Shown piece by piece: positions 25,825 to 33,178 of a DNA stretch of 64,000 bases. The notes under the pieces were generated by a model. The model was given only the letters and a program-made list of their open reading frames with translations, made no database searches and had not been told where the DNA came from. Every line of letters starts with the position of its first letter. Positions within the stretch are counted from its first letter, which is position 1. The DNA is from Bog-473 sp036491435. Its GTDB lineage: Bacteria; Actinomycetota; Acidimicrobiia; Acidimicrobiales; RAAP-2. The translations under genes and the position numbers were made by a program. Location: assembly GCA_036491435.1 (NCBI GenBank), contig DASXBZ010000012.1, positions 1 to 64,000 of the forward strand. Reading direction: 5' to 3'.

Positions 25825-27189
25825 TCAGCCGATCCATACCGTCTTTTGATTCGTGAACTCTTTCAGGCCGAGCTCGGACAGCTCACGGCCGTAGCCCGAC
25901 CGCTTCACGCCGCCGAACGGCATTTCGGGCGCGGAGACGACCATGGCGTTCACGAACACCTGACCGGCCTCGATCTCCTCGATGCAGCGCGCGATGTCGT
26001 CGGCGTCGTTGGCCCACACGCTCGAGCCGAGACCGAAGGTGGTGGCGTTGGCGGCGGCGATGGCGGCATCGAGGTCGGGAACGCGCAGCACGAGCGCCAC
26101 AGGGCCGAAGATCTCCTCCTGCGCGATTGGCATGTCGGTGGTCACTCCGGAGAGAACGGTCGGGGCGAACCACCAGCCGTCGCCTGTCGGGATCTTGTCG
26201 CCGGCGTGCACCGTCGCGCCCTGCGCCCGCGCGTCCTCCACCTGCCGGACGAGCTCGTCGCGCTGGGTCTCGGTCACGATCGGCCCCACGTCCGTGCTCG
26301 GTTCGAACGGGTCGCCGACCACGAGCGTGTCCATCCCCTCGACGAAGCGCGCCAGGAACTCGTCGGCGACGTCTTCGTGGACGATGAAGCGCTTGGCCGC
26401 GATGCACGACTGCCCGTTGTTCTGCACGCGTGCGGTGACGGCGGTGCGCACAGCGGCATCGAGGTCGGCCGACGGCAGGACGATGAAGGGGTCCGAACCT
26501 CCGAGCTCGAGCACGCTCTTCTTGAGCGCGTGGCCGGCGGCCGACGCCACGGACATGCCGGCGCGCTCGCTGCCGGTGATGGTGACGGCCTTGATGCGCG
26601 GGTCGTTGATCAGATCGGCGACGTCCTTGGACTCGACGAACAGGTTGGTGAAGGCGCCTTGAGGGAGGCCGGCCCGGCGGAAGAGGTCCTCGATCGCCAA
26701 GGCGGTCTGCGGGACGTTGGAGGCGTGCTTGAGGAGGCCGACGTTGCCGACCATGAGCGCGGGCGCGGCGAAGCGCATCACCTGCCACATGGGGAAGTTC
26801 CACGGCATGACGGCGAGGACGGGGCCGATGGGCTGGTAGTGGACGTACGACTTCTTGGCCGAGGTCGGGATGACCTGGTCGGCGAGCAGGCGTTCGCTGT
26901 TGTCGGCGAACCAGCGCAGCGACATGGCGCATTTGGCCACCTCCGCCTTGGCGGCGGCAAACGTCTTGCCCATCTCGGTGGTCAGGATCGTGGCGACGTC
27001 GGGGATCTCGCCCTCGAGGAGTTCGGCGGCGGTGATCAGGTGACGGGCACGCTCGGCGTAGGTGGTGTGCCGGTACTCGGCGAAGGCCTTGACGGCCTGG
27101 TCCAGGAGTGCGTCGACCTCGGCCGAGGTCATGGTCGGGAATTCCTTCTCGACCTTCCCGGTGGTTGGGTTGGTGGTGGCGAAAGGCAT
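25825..27189 (-). CDS. NAD(P)-dependent succinate-semialdehyde-type aldehyde dehydrogenase
   Basis: 454-residue aldehyde dehydrogenase. Catalytic Cys in NNGQSCIAAKRF, general base Glu in LELGGSDPF, cofactor Asn in MPWNFPMW and the MPFGGVKRSGYG signature. Closest in pattern to GabD/SSADH of the short actinobacterial group (about 450-460 residues). It would oxidise succinate semialdehyde from GABA, which fits the gamma-glutamyl/GABA-type genes 4 kb away, but this link is inferred. The upstream region holds tandem repeats (27234-27328). Confidence 0.9.
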   Translation of the reverse strand: MPFATTNPTTGKVEKEFPTMTSAEVDALLDQAVKAFAEYRHTTYAERARHLITAAELLEGEIPDVATILTTEMGKTFAAAKAEVAKCAMSLRWFADNSERLLADQVIPTSAKKSYVHYQPIGPVLAVMPWNFPMWQVMRFAAPALMVGNVGLLKHASNVPQTALAIEDLFRRAGLPQGAFTNLFVESKDVADLINDPRIKAVTITGSERAGMSVASAAGHALKKSVLELGGSDPFIVLPSADLDAAVRTAVTARVQNNGQSCIAAKRFIVHEDVADEFLARFVEGMDTLVVGDPFEPSTDVGPIVTETQRDELVRQVEDARAQGATVHAGDKIPTGDGWWFAPTVLSGVTTDMPIAQEEIFGPVALVLRVPDLDAAIAAANATTFGLGSSVWANDADDIARCIEEIEAGQVFVNAMVVSAPEMPFGGVKRSGYGRELSELGLKEFTNQKTVWIG

Positions 27190-27233
27190 GGTCCCAGTTT
27201 TACCCGCCGACGGTGGCTGGCGAGCCGGCGAGC

Positions 27234-27256
27234 CCCGGGAGTCCCGGGAGTCCCGG
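27234..27256. repeat. 9-bp tandem repeat, 2.5 copies
   Basis: CCCGGGAGT repeated at 27234-27242 and 27243-27251 with a partial third copy; upstream of the aldehyde dehydrogenase. Confidence 0.8.
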
Positions 27257-27278
27257 CCTTGGAGGTGGGAGCCGGGTC

Positions 27279-27328
27279 AGGACGTGTCAGGACTTGTGAG
27301 GTCTTGTGAGGTCTTGTCAGGTCTTGTT
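27279..27328. repeat. 10-bp tandem repeat, five copies
   Basis: Five exact-period units AGGWCKTGTN: AGGACGTGTC, AGGACTTGTG, AGGTCTTGTG, AGGTCTTGTC and AGGTCTTGTT. The array ends where the coding-like remnant at 27331 begins, so it may mark a deletion or recombination junction. Copy number may vary between strains. Confidence 0.9.
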
Positions 27329-27330
27329 GG

Positions 27331-27510
27331 GCCAGCCAGCCGCAGAGCGTGTACTTGAACCAGGTCCCCGCCAAGTACCCCGAGGCCATGCAGCTCAACG
27401 TCACCACGGCGGCTAACTACGACAAGAACGGCGGTGCTGCGGAGACGCTTGTGGCTGCGGTCGCCGAGAAGGTGACGACGGTCAGCACGGCTGCCAGCAA
27501 GCCACGGTGA
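27331..27510 (+). pseudogene. C-terminal remnant of an unidentified gene
   Basis: A frame open from 27310 and closed by TGA at 27508-27510 has coding-like composition (most third positions G or C) and encodes ...VYLNQVPAKYPEAMQLN followed by VTTAANYDKNGGAAETLV and a Thr/Ala/Ser-rich end. There is no good start; the nearest is GTG 27349, without a ribosome site. The upstream part is lost at the 10-bp repeat array. Composition (Asn, Thr, Ala rich) suggests a secreted or surface protein. Family not recognised. The rest of the 27190-27668 gap shows nothing further that I can identify. Confidence 0.5.
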
Positions 27511-27668
27511 GTGTTCCCGCCCATAGATCTCTCCCTCTTGCCGCACATTATGGATGCTGCCGGCCCAAAAGGCGGGTCAAACAGATGCCATAGGGGGTGC
27601 CCGACAACTGCTTGTTCGTACGAACTGTTGGCCGTGATGAACGCCGGGCACGCGTCAGCGGCGACTCG

Positions 27669-29096
27669 CTACGTTTCGAGGCCGAGGTGGCCGGGCACGC
27701 TGCGTCGGATCAGTTTGCCGGTGGCGGTGTGCGGCAGTTCCGTCGTCGCGAAGTATGCCTTGGGTCGTTTATAGGGCGCGAGACGGGACGATGCGGCGGC
27801 TCGGAGCGCCTCTTCCGCGGACGTACTGCCGCGGCTTGAGTCGGGCACATAGGCCACGCAGACCCTTTGGCCCCATTGCTCGTCCTGCAGGGCGAAGACA
27901 GCGACCTCCCGGACGCCGGGCACGGCGGAGAGCGCGTTCTCCACCTCGGCGGGATACACGTTGACGCCACCGCTGATGATGAGGTCGTGGCGGCGCCCCG
28001 TCAGAAAGAGGAATCCGTCGAGATCGAGGCGGCCGAGGTCACCGACAGTGCACGCCGACCCGCGCCAGGCGTGGGCGGTCGCTTCGGGGTTGCGCCAGTA
28101 GGTGAATCGAGCGAAGGACGGCTGGTCGCACCAGATGGCGCCTTCGCCGTCGTCGACAAGTGCAAGTTCGGTGGGGGCCTCGTCTACAAGGTCGTCGCCG
28201 TCGATCGAGGCGATGGCGAGCCGCCGTCCGGGTCGGGCCTTTCCGACGCTGCCGGGGTGCTCGAGCCAGTCGTCGGGCGAACAGACCGTGTACTGCGCCT
28301 CGGTCGAACCGTAGAACTCCCAGACCACGCCGGGACGGGCGCGTGCCATCGTCGCCCGCTTGACGGTCTCAGGGCACGGCGCGCCGGCGTGGGCGAGCAA
28401 CCGCAACGAGTCGAACGTCTCGTCCACACTGAGACCCGGGTGTTGGAGGATGCGCTGCAGGTGGGTCGGGACCAGGAAGGCGGTCGTCGGTCGGAGGCGG
28501 CGCAACGTGTCCAACGCGGTGCCCGCGTCGAAACGGCTCAAGATGGCGAGCGAGCCCCCGGCCAGCAGCGTGTTGGTCGAGAAGCGGATCGACACCGTGT
28601 GGTACATCGGCGAGCAGACCATGTGCAGGTCGGCCGGGTCGAAGTGCCAGACGCCAGCCTCGTCCTCGTAGACGGCACGGGCGGTCGGTTCGTCCCACAG
28701 CCCCGTCGTGACGCCTTTTGGTCGCCCCGTCGTCCCCGACGTGTAGTGCATCGGACGGGTGAGCGGGTAAGGGGCGAGCTCGACGGAGGCGCCGTCGTCG
28801 GCCATCAACGCGGCCAGGGCACCGTCGTCAAAAACACGTACGACCGGTTCGGCATCGTCCGCCAGCGCGTCGCGCTCGACCGACGTCAACGTCGCGTTCA
28901 ACAAGACCGGGATGAGGCCGACACGGGCGGCACCGAGGACCGCACAGATCAGGTCGGCCGACGAGCCCAGGGCAAAGGCGACACGGTCACCCTCCGTGCA
29001 ACCCCGGGCCAGCAGCGCCGCCGCCGCACGCCGTTGGCGCACCTCGGCGTCGGGCGCGTGTAGCACTTCGACCTTGACAGGCCCGGGACTGGGCAT
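27669..29096 (-). CDS. AMP-dependent acyl-CoA ligase/synthetase
   Basis: 475-residue ANL-superfamily enzyme activating a carboxylic acid to its CoA thioester. ATP loop YTSGTTGRPKGVTT, motif GSTEAQYTVCS (the A5 region), TGRRHDLIISGGVNVYPAEVE (A8 hinge) and the catalytic C-terminal Lys in PHTATGKLIRRS. The ATG at 29096 lies 6 nt from TACGCT (29103-29108), so a leaderless start is likely; the N-terminus is shorter than in FadD proteins. Divergent from the sirtuin gene with 40 nt between starts. Acyl substrate unknown. Confidence 0.9.
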   Translation of the reverse strand: MPSPGPVKVEVLHAPDAEVRQRRAAAALLARGCTEGDRVAFALGSSADLICAVLGAARVGLIPVLLNATLTSVERDALADDAEPVVRVFDDGALAALMADDGASVELAPYPLTRPMHYTSGTTGRPKGVTTGLWDEPTARAVYEDEAGVWHFDPADLHMVCSPMYHTVSIRFSTNTLLAGGSLAILSRFDAGTALDTLRRLRPTTAFLVPTHLQRILQHPGLSVDETFDSLRLLAHAGAPCPETVKRATMARARPGVVWEFYGSTEAQYTVCSPDDWLEHPGSVGKARPGRRLAIASIDGDDLVDEAPTELALVDDGEGAIWCDQPSFARFTYWRNPEATAHAWRGSACTVGDLGRLDLDGFLFLTGRRHDLIISGGVNVYPAEVENALSAVPGVREVAVFALQDEQWGQRVCVAYVPDSSRGSTSAEEALRAAASSRLAPYKRPKAYFATTELPHTATGKLIRRSVPGHLGLET

Positions 29097-29102
29097 CGGG
29101 GC

Positions 29103-29108
29103 AGCGTA
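29103..29108 (-). promoter_or_regulatory. -10 hexamer TACGCT, acyl-CoA ligase
   Basis: 6 nt before the ATG at 29096; leaderless layout. Confidence 0.45.
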
Positions 29109-29136
29109 CGCCGGTACCCCGTGCAACCATGGCCCC

Positions 29137-29943
29137 GTGGACGAGAGCGAACTGGAGACGTCCGAGCCCGAGCTCGCCCGTGGCCGTGCCCTCATTGAGA
29201 AGGCACGGCGCATCGTCGTCCTGACGGGCGCGGGGATCTCGACGGAGTCGGGCATCCAGGACTTCCGCGGGCCGAACGGGTTGTGGACCAAGAACCCCGA
29301 AGCCGAGAAGACGATGACGCTGCAGACTTACATGGCCGACCCCGAACACCGCCAGCGCGCGTGGCAGAACCGCCTCACATCGACGTTGTGGGACGCCGAG
29401 CCCAACGCAGGTCACCGCGCGCTCGTCGAGCTCGAGCGCAGCGGTCGCCTCGACACGTTGGTGACGCAAAACATCGACGGTCTGCACCAAAAGGCTGGCA
29501 CCGACCCGGCCCGCGTCGTCGAGATACACGGGACGACCCGCGACGTCATGTGCCTCACTTGCGGCGACCGCCAGCCGAGCGAGCCCGTCCACGAGCGGGT
29601 GCGCGGTGGCGAGACCGACCCGACCTGCCTTGTCGAGGCCGCCGACGGCACCGTCTGCGGCGGCATCTTGAAGCCCGCGACCATCAGCTTCGGCCAGAGC
29701 CTGGTGCCCGAGGACCTGTTGCGAGCCGAATCGGCCGCCAGCGCCTGCGACCTCCTCCTCGCCGTGGGCTCCACGCTCGGGGTGTTCCCCGCCGCCGGCC
29801 TGGTCCCTGTCGCCGTCCAGCATGGCGCGGTGGTCGTGATCCTCAACGGCGGGCCGACCGAAATGGACTCCCTCGCCGACGTCGTCGTCTACGGGCGCAT
29901 CGGGGAGTGTCTTCCGAAGATGGTCGAGGGGCTGCCGGCCTGA
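29137..29943 (+). CDS. Sir2-family NAD-dependent protein deacylase
   Basis: 268-residue sirtuin. NAD motifs VVLTGAGISTESGIQDFRGP and TQNIDGLHQKAG, catalytic His in VVEIHGTT, and a zinc site built by CLTC plus CLVEAADGTVC. This removes acyl groups from lysines using NAD+. GTG start at 29137; AACCAT 6 nt upstream is a possible -10 of a leaderless mRNA. Divergent to an acyl-CoA ligase, a pairing that in some bacteria regulates acyl-CoA synthetases by deacetylation; here this is only suggestive, since the ligase still carries the modifiable A10-type Lys. Confidence 0.93.
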   Translation: MDESELETSEPELARGRALIEKARRIVVLTGAGISTESGIQDFRGPNGLWTKNPEAEKTMTLQTYMADPEHRQRAWQNRLTSTLWDAEPNAGHRALVELERSGRLDTLVTQNIDGLHQKAGTDPARVVEIHGTTRDVMCLTCGDRQPSEPVHERVRGGETDPTCLVEAADGTVCGGILKPATISFGQSLVPEDLLRAESAASACDLLLAVGSTLGVFPAAGLVPVAVQHGAVVVILNGGPTEMDSLADVVVYGRIGECLPKMVEGLPA

Positions 29944-29967
29944 CCCGGCCGACCGCCTGACGTCGTC

Positions 29968-30123
29968 CTACTGCTTGCCGTTGCCGTTGGCGCTGCCGCC
30001 ACCGCCGCCCTTGGCCTGCCGTCGTGGCTTCAGGGCGAACCACCAGATGCTGGCGATCGTCCCCAGCGTCACGGCGGCGGCCGCCACCGGCTTCACGACT
30101 TTGCGGGCACCGCTCTTCGGCAT
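29968..30123 (-). CDS. 51-residue membrane protein
   Basis: Basic N-terminus MPKSGARKVVKP, one hydrophobic helix (about 13-31, VAAAAVTLGTIASIWWFAL), a basic KPRRQ stop-transfer, then a Gly/Asn tail ending GSANGNGKQ. Supported by TAGTGT (30132-30137) 8 nt before the ATG, the same leaderless layout seen for many genes here, and by strong third-position GC. It is the sort of small single-pass protein often missed. It sits behind the C26 hydrolase-SDR pair. Function unknown. Confidence 0.65.
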   Translation of the reverse strand: MPKSGARKVVKPVAAAAVTLGTIASIWWFALKPRRQAKGGGGGSANGNGKQ

Positions 30124-30131
30124 GGGGGCAG

Positions 30132-30137
30132 ACACTA
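30132..30137 (-). promoter_or_regulatory. -10 hexamer TAGTGT, small membrane protein
   Basis: 8 nt before the ATG at 30123; overlaps the 3' end of the SDR gene. Confidence 0.45.
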
Positions 30138-30956
30138 TCGGGCCGGCCCCGATCGGGAAGGTGCGGCGGTCGAGGACCCGGTCGGCTGGTCAGGGATGCG
30201 CAGCGTCACCGACTCGGGCCTTTCGGGCCCGAACGCCAACCCCAAGATGTGGTCGCCCACCCATCCCGGCGAGTTGAACCGCTGCAGCTCGGCCACCCGC
30301 CGGAACCGTTCGCGCTCGGGGAACCAGGCCGGGTCGGCTGCCCGGATCGCCGTCTGCATGTCGGTGTCGACTAGCCCCGGCGAGACTGCGTACGCACTCA
30401 GATCGTGGCGCGCCTCTTCCAACGCGACCACCCGGGTCAGTTGGTCCACCGCCGCCTTCGAGGCGCAGTAGGCCGCCCAACCCTCGTACGCCTTCGTCGC
30501 CGCCCCCGACGACATGTTGACCAAGACGCCGCGTCCGGGCCTCTCCCGTACGTGTGCCGCGAACACCGACGAGCCGTTCGCCACACCGACGACGTTGACC
30601 TCGATCGCCTGGGCCACCTCCGCCCCGTCCGCCAGCGCCAGCGGGGCGATGGGCCCGAGCAGGCCGGCGTTGTTCACCCACAGGTCGATGCGACCGAATC
30701 GTTCGACGACGGCGTCCGCAAAATCGGCCAACGCCGCGCGGTCGGTGACGTCGACCGCCGACAGCAGCGGCGCCTCGGACGAGACGATGTGGCCGCCTTG
30801 CGCCGTGGGTCTGGTCCTCGCCACGAGTCGCGGTCGGTGCCGTGCGCACAAGCCGAGATGCATGCCCGACGCCGCAAAGTGCACCGCCAACCCCGCCCCC
30901 AATCCCCGGCTCGCCCCGGTCACGACGGCGACCCGCCCCGTGACGTTGGGGTTCAT
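30135..30956 (-). CDS. Short-chain dehydrogenase/reductase
   Basis: 273-residue classical SDR. Cofactor motif VVTGASRGLGAGLA, NNAG in DLWVNNAGLLGP, catalytic Ser in MSSGAA and YxxxK in YCASK. The start ATG overlaps the C26 hydrolase stop (ATGA), so they are co-translated. By context it may act on an aldehyde or alcohol intermediate of the gamma-glutamyl pathway, but the sequence does not show the substrate. The last 15 residues are Ser/Pro-rich. Confidence 0.92.
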   Translation of the reverse strand: MNPNVTGRVAVVTGASRGLGAGLAVHFAASGMHLGLCARHRPRLVARTRPTAQGGHIVSSEAPLLSAVDVTDRAALADFADAVVERFGRIDLWVNNAGLLGPIAPLALADGAEVAQAIEVNVVGVANGSSVFAAHVRERPGRGVLVNMSSGAATKAYEGWAAYCASKAAVDQLTRVVALEEARHDLSAYAVSPGLVDTDMQTAIRAADPAWFPERERFRRVAELQRFNSPGWVGDHILGLAFGPERPESVTLRIPDQPTGSSTAAPSRSGPAR

Positions 30957-31705
30957 GCGCTCCGACGCACCGAGCGCTCCTCGGCGTACCGTTGCGCAGC
31001 CCGTACGAGCGCGTCGAACGGTCGCCGGTCCCCCTGCTCTTCCGGGTGCCATTGCACGCCCAGAACGAAACGTGCACCTGGGAGCTCGACCGCCTCGGTG
31101 ACGCCATCGTCGGTCGCAGCGGTCGGGACCAGTCCCCGCCCGATCTCGGCGATCGCCTGATGGTGCGAGCACTTGACCACGGGCTTCGGACCGAACACCG
31201 CGGCCGCCAGCGACCCGGGCACTGTCTTGACGTCGACGTCGCCGAACACGAAGGGCGCACTGCGGTGCGCCGCGTGCCCGATCACGTCGGGCAGGTGCTG
31301 ATGCAACGTGCCGCCCAGCTCCACGTTCAGGACCTGGCAGCCGCGGCAAATGGCGAGCACCGGCAGCTCCGCCGCCAACGCGGCTGCCAGGAGCGCGCGC
31401 TCGCTGGCGTCCCGGACGGGGTCGACGCCGCCGGTCTCGACGTCGGTCGGCGCGGCATAGGCCCCCGGGTCAACGTCACCACCCCCGGTAAGCACCAGGC
31501 CGTCGAGCACGGCGACCACCTCGGCAGCACCGGACGCCGGGCCATCCGGCGCGGTGCTCGGCGGCGGCACCAACAAGGGTCTGCCACCGGCGGCGGCGGT
31601 CAGCTCGAAATAGGACTGGGGCAGCACGCCCGAACGCCGTTCCCACGATCCCCATCGAACGTCCGCCACGTAGGTCGTGAGGCCGATCAGCGGTAACGCC
31701 GGCAT
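30953..31705 (-). CDS. Gamma-glutamyl-gamma-aminobutyrate hydrolase-like (peptidase C26)
   Basis: 250-residue class I glutamine-amidotransferase fold hydrolase, PuuD/GGH type. Nucleophile Cys in AICRGCQVLNVELGG and the His/Glu pair in GVQWHPEEQ; LTGGGDVDPGAY is the family oxyanion segment. Cleaves gamma-glutamyl bonds, for example gamma-glutamyl-GABA. TACTCT lies 6 nt before the ATG, so the mRNA is probably leaderless. Divergent from the GS-like ligase at 31756, which would make the gamma-glutamyl compounds this enzyme cuts. Confidence 0.92.
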   Translation of the reverse strand: MPALPLIGLTTYVADVRWGSWERRSGVLPQSYFELTAAAGGRPLLVPPPSTAPDGPASGAAEVVAVLDGLVLTGGGDVDPGAYAAPTDVETGGVDPVRDASERALLAAALAAELPVLAICRGCQVLNVELGGTLHQHLPDVIGHAAHRSAPFVFGDVDVKTVPGSLAAAVFGPKPVVKCSHHQAIAEIGRGLVPTAATDDGVTEAVELPGARFVLGVQWHPEEQGDRRPFDALVRAAQRYAEERSVRRSA

Positions 31706-31711
31706 CGGCCC

Positions 31712-31717
31712 AGAGTA
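31712..31717 (-). promoter_or_regulatory. -10 hexamer TACTCT, C26 hydrolase-SDR
   Basis: 6 nt before the ATG at 31705; leaderless layout. Confidence 0.45.
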
Positions 31718-31755
31718 CCCATGGGCTGGACGACCGCCACCGGCGCAGCCAACAT

Positions 31756-33120
31756 GTGGAAATGCCTGGTCGCGAGCTGATCGATGCCGGGGTCGCCGAC
31801 GGATCGATCGACACGGTCGTCATCGCGTTCCCTGACGTGCATGGGCGGCCGGTCGGCAAGCGTGTGACGGCCGACTACTTCGCCACGCACGTCGCCGAGC
31901 ACGGGATCGAGTGCTGCGAGTACGTACTGGCGGTCGACGTCGACATGACACCGCTGCCGGGCTACCGCTTCGCCAATTGGGACACCGGCTACGGCGACGT
32001 GGTCTGCCGCCCGGACTTCGCGACGGCCCGGCGCATCCCGTGGCTCGAGGGCACGGCGTGGGTGATCGCCGACCTCACCGACGGGTCCGGCGCGCCGGTC
32101 GAGGTGTCACCCCGGCAGATACTGCGGCGACAGCTTGAGCGGGCGGCCGAGCGGGGGCTTCGCGTGCTGGCGGCGACCGAGCTCGAGTTCTATCTGTTCC
32201 GTGACTCCTACGAGCAGGCGGCGGCGAAGGGGTGGCAGGGGCTCGTGCCGCATACCTCGACGATCGAGGACTACCAATTGCTGCAGACGTCGCGGGAGGA
32301 ATACATCTTGCGGCGGATACGCAACGAGATGATCGGTGCCGGCATCCCGGTCGAGTTCTCCAAGGGCGAGGCGGGGCGGGGACAGCACGAAGTGAACGTC
32401 ACGTATGACGAGGCGTTGACGGCGGCAGACCGGCACTTGGTGTTCAAGAACGGGATCAAGGAGATCGCCGCCCAGGAGGGGCGGGCCGCGACGTTCATGG
32501 CGAAGTGGACGATGGACGACACCGGATCGTCATGTCACGTCCACACGTCGCTGTGGGACGCGGAGAGCGGCGAGCCGTTGATGGCGGACGCGTCGCATCC
32601 GACGGGCTTGTCGGAGTTGGGGCGCCGTTGGTTGGCGGGGCAGCTCGCGGCGGCGCGGGAGCTGTCGTGGTGCGCCGCGCCGACGGTGAACTCCTACCGT
32701 CGCTACGTGCCGGGGAGTTGGGCGCCGACGGCGGTCGTGTGGGGCCAGGACAACCGGACGTGCGGGTTCCGTGTGGTGGGTACCGGGGCGGGCCGACGGG
32801 TCGAGTCACGGATACCGGGGGCCGACGTGAATCCGTACCTGGTGTTGGCGGCGGCGATAGCGGCGGGCCTGTACGGGATCGACCACGAGCTTGAGCTGGG
32901 TCCTCCCTACCCGCGCAACGCGTACGAGGCCGACGACGTCCCCCGGATCCCGACCACCTTGGTGGAGGCGATCGACGAGCTGCGGGGGTCGAAGGTCGCC
33001 GTGGAGGCGTTCGGGCCGGACGTGCACCACCACTTGTTGAACACCGCCGTGCAGGAGTGGGAGGCGTCGAACCGCCATGTGTCGGACTGGGAGCTGGCCC
33101 GGTACTTCGAGCGGATGTAG
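31756..33120 (+). CDS. Glutamine synthetase-like gamma-glutamyl-amine ligase
   Basis: 454-residue member of the GS superfamily, closest to the PuuA/GlnA3-GlnA4 group that glutamylates amines instead of ammonia. Metal and ATP sites are visible: ELEFYLF, GRGQHEVNVTY, SSCHVHTSLWD and SRIPGADVNPYLVLAA; the NRTCGFRVVG stretch takes the place of the NRSAAIR of true glutamine synthetase. No adenylylation Tyr loop was recognised. GTG 31756 or ATG 31762 may start it. It is divergent from a C26 hydrolase, so amine glutamylation and later release is the likely theme (putrescine, ethanolamine or similar). Confidence 0.88.
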   Translation: MEMPGRELIDAGVADGSIDTVVIAFPDVHGRPVGKRVTADYFATHVAEHGIECCEYVLAVDVDMTPLPGYRFANWDTGYGDVVCRPDFATARRIPWLEGTAWVIADLTDGSGAPVEVSPRQILRRQLERAAERGLRVLAATELEFYLFRDSYEQAAAKGWQGLVPHTSTIEDYQLLQTSREEYILRRIRNEMIGAGIPVEFSKGEAGRGQHEVNVTYDEALTAADRHLVFKNGIKEIAAQEGRAATFMAKWTMDDTGSSCHVHTSLWDAESGEPLMADASHPTGLSELGRRWLAGQLAAARELSWCAAPTVNSYRRYVPGSWAPTAVVWGQDNRTCGFRVVGTGAGRRVESRIPGADVNPYLVLAAAIAAGLYGIDHELELGPPYPRNAYEADDVPRIPTTLVEAIDELRGSKVAVEAFGPDVHHHLLNTAVQEWEASNRHVSDWELARYFERM

Positions 33121-33165
33121 TTCGTCGTCCCTGGCCAGCGCCTCTTCGCCGGGCGGGCGGCCCGT

Positions 33166-33171
33166 TACGAT
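33166..33171 (+). promoter_or_regulatory. -10 hexamer TACGAT, DUF2079 gene
   Basis: 7 nt before the GTG at 33179; it overlaps the alternative ATG at 33170, which argues for the GTG. Confidence 0.45.
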
Positions 33172-33178
33172 GCGCGCC

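Noticed and set aside
27279..27328. CRISPR-like repeat array
   Set aside because: The units are contiguous 10-mers without spacers and there are no cas genes.
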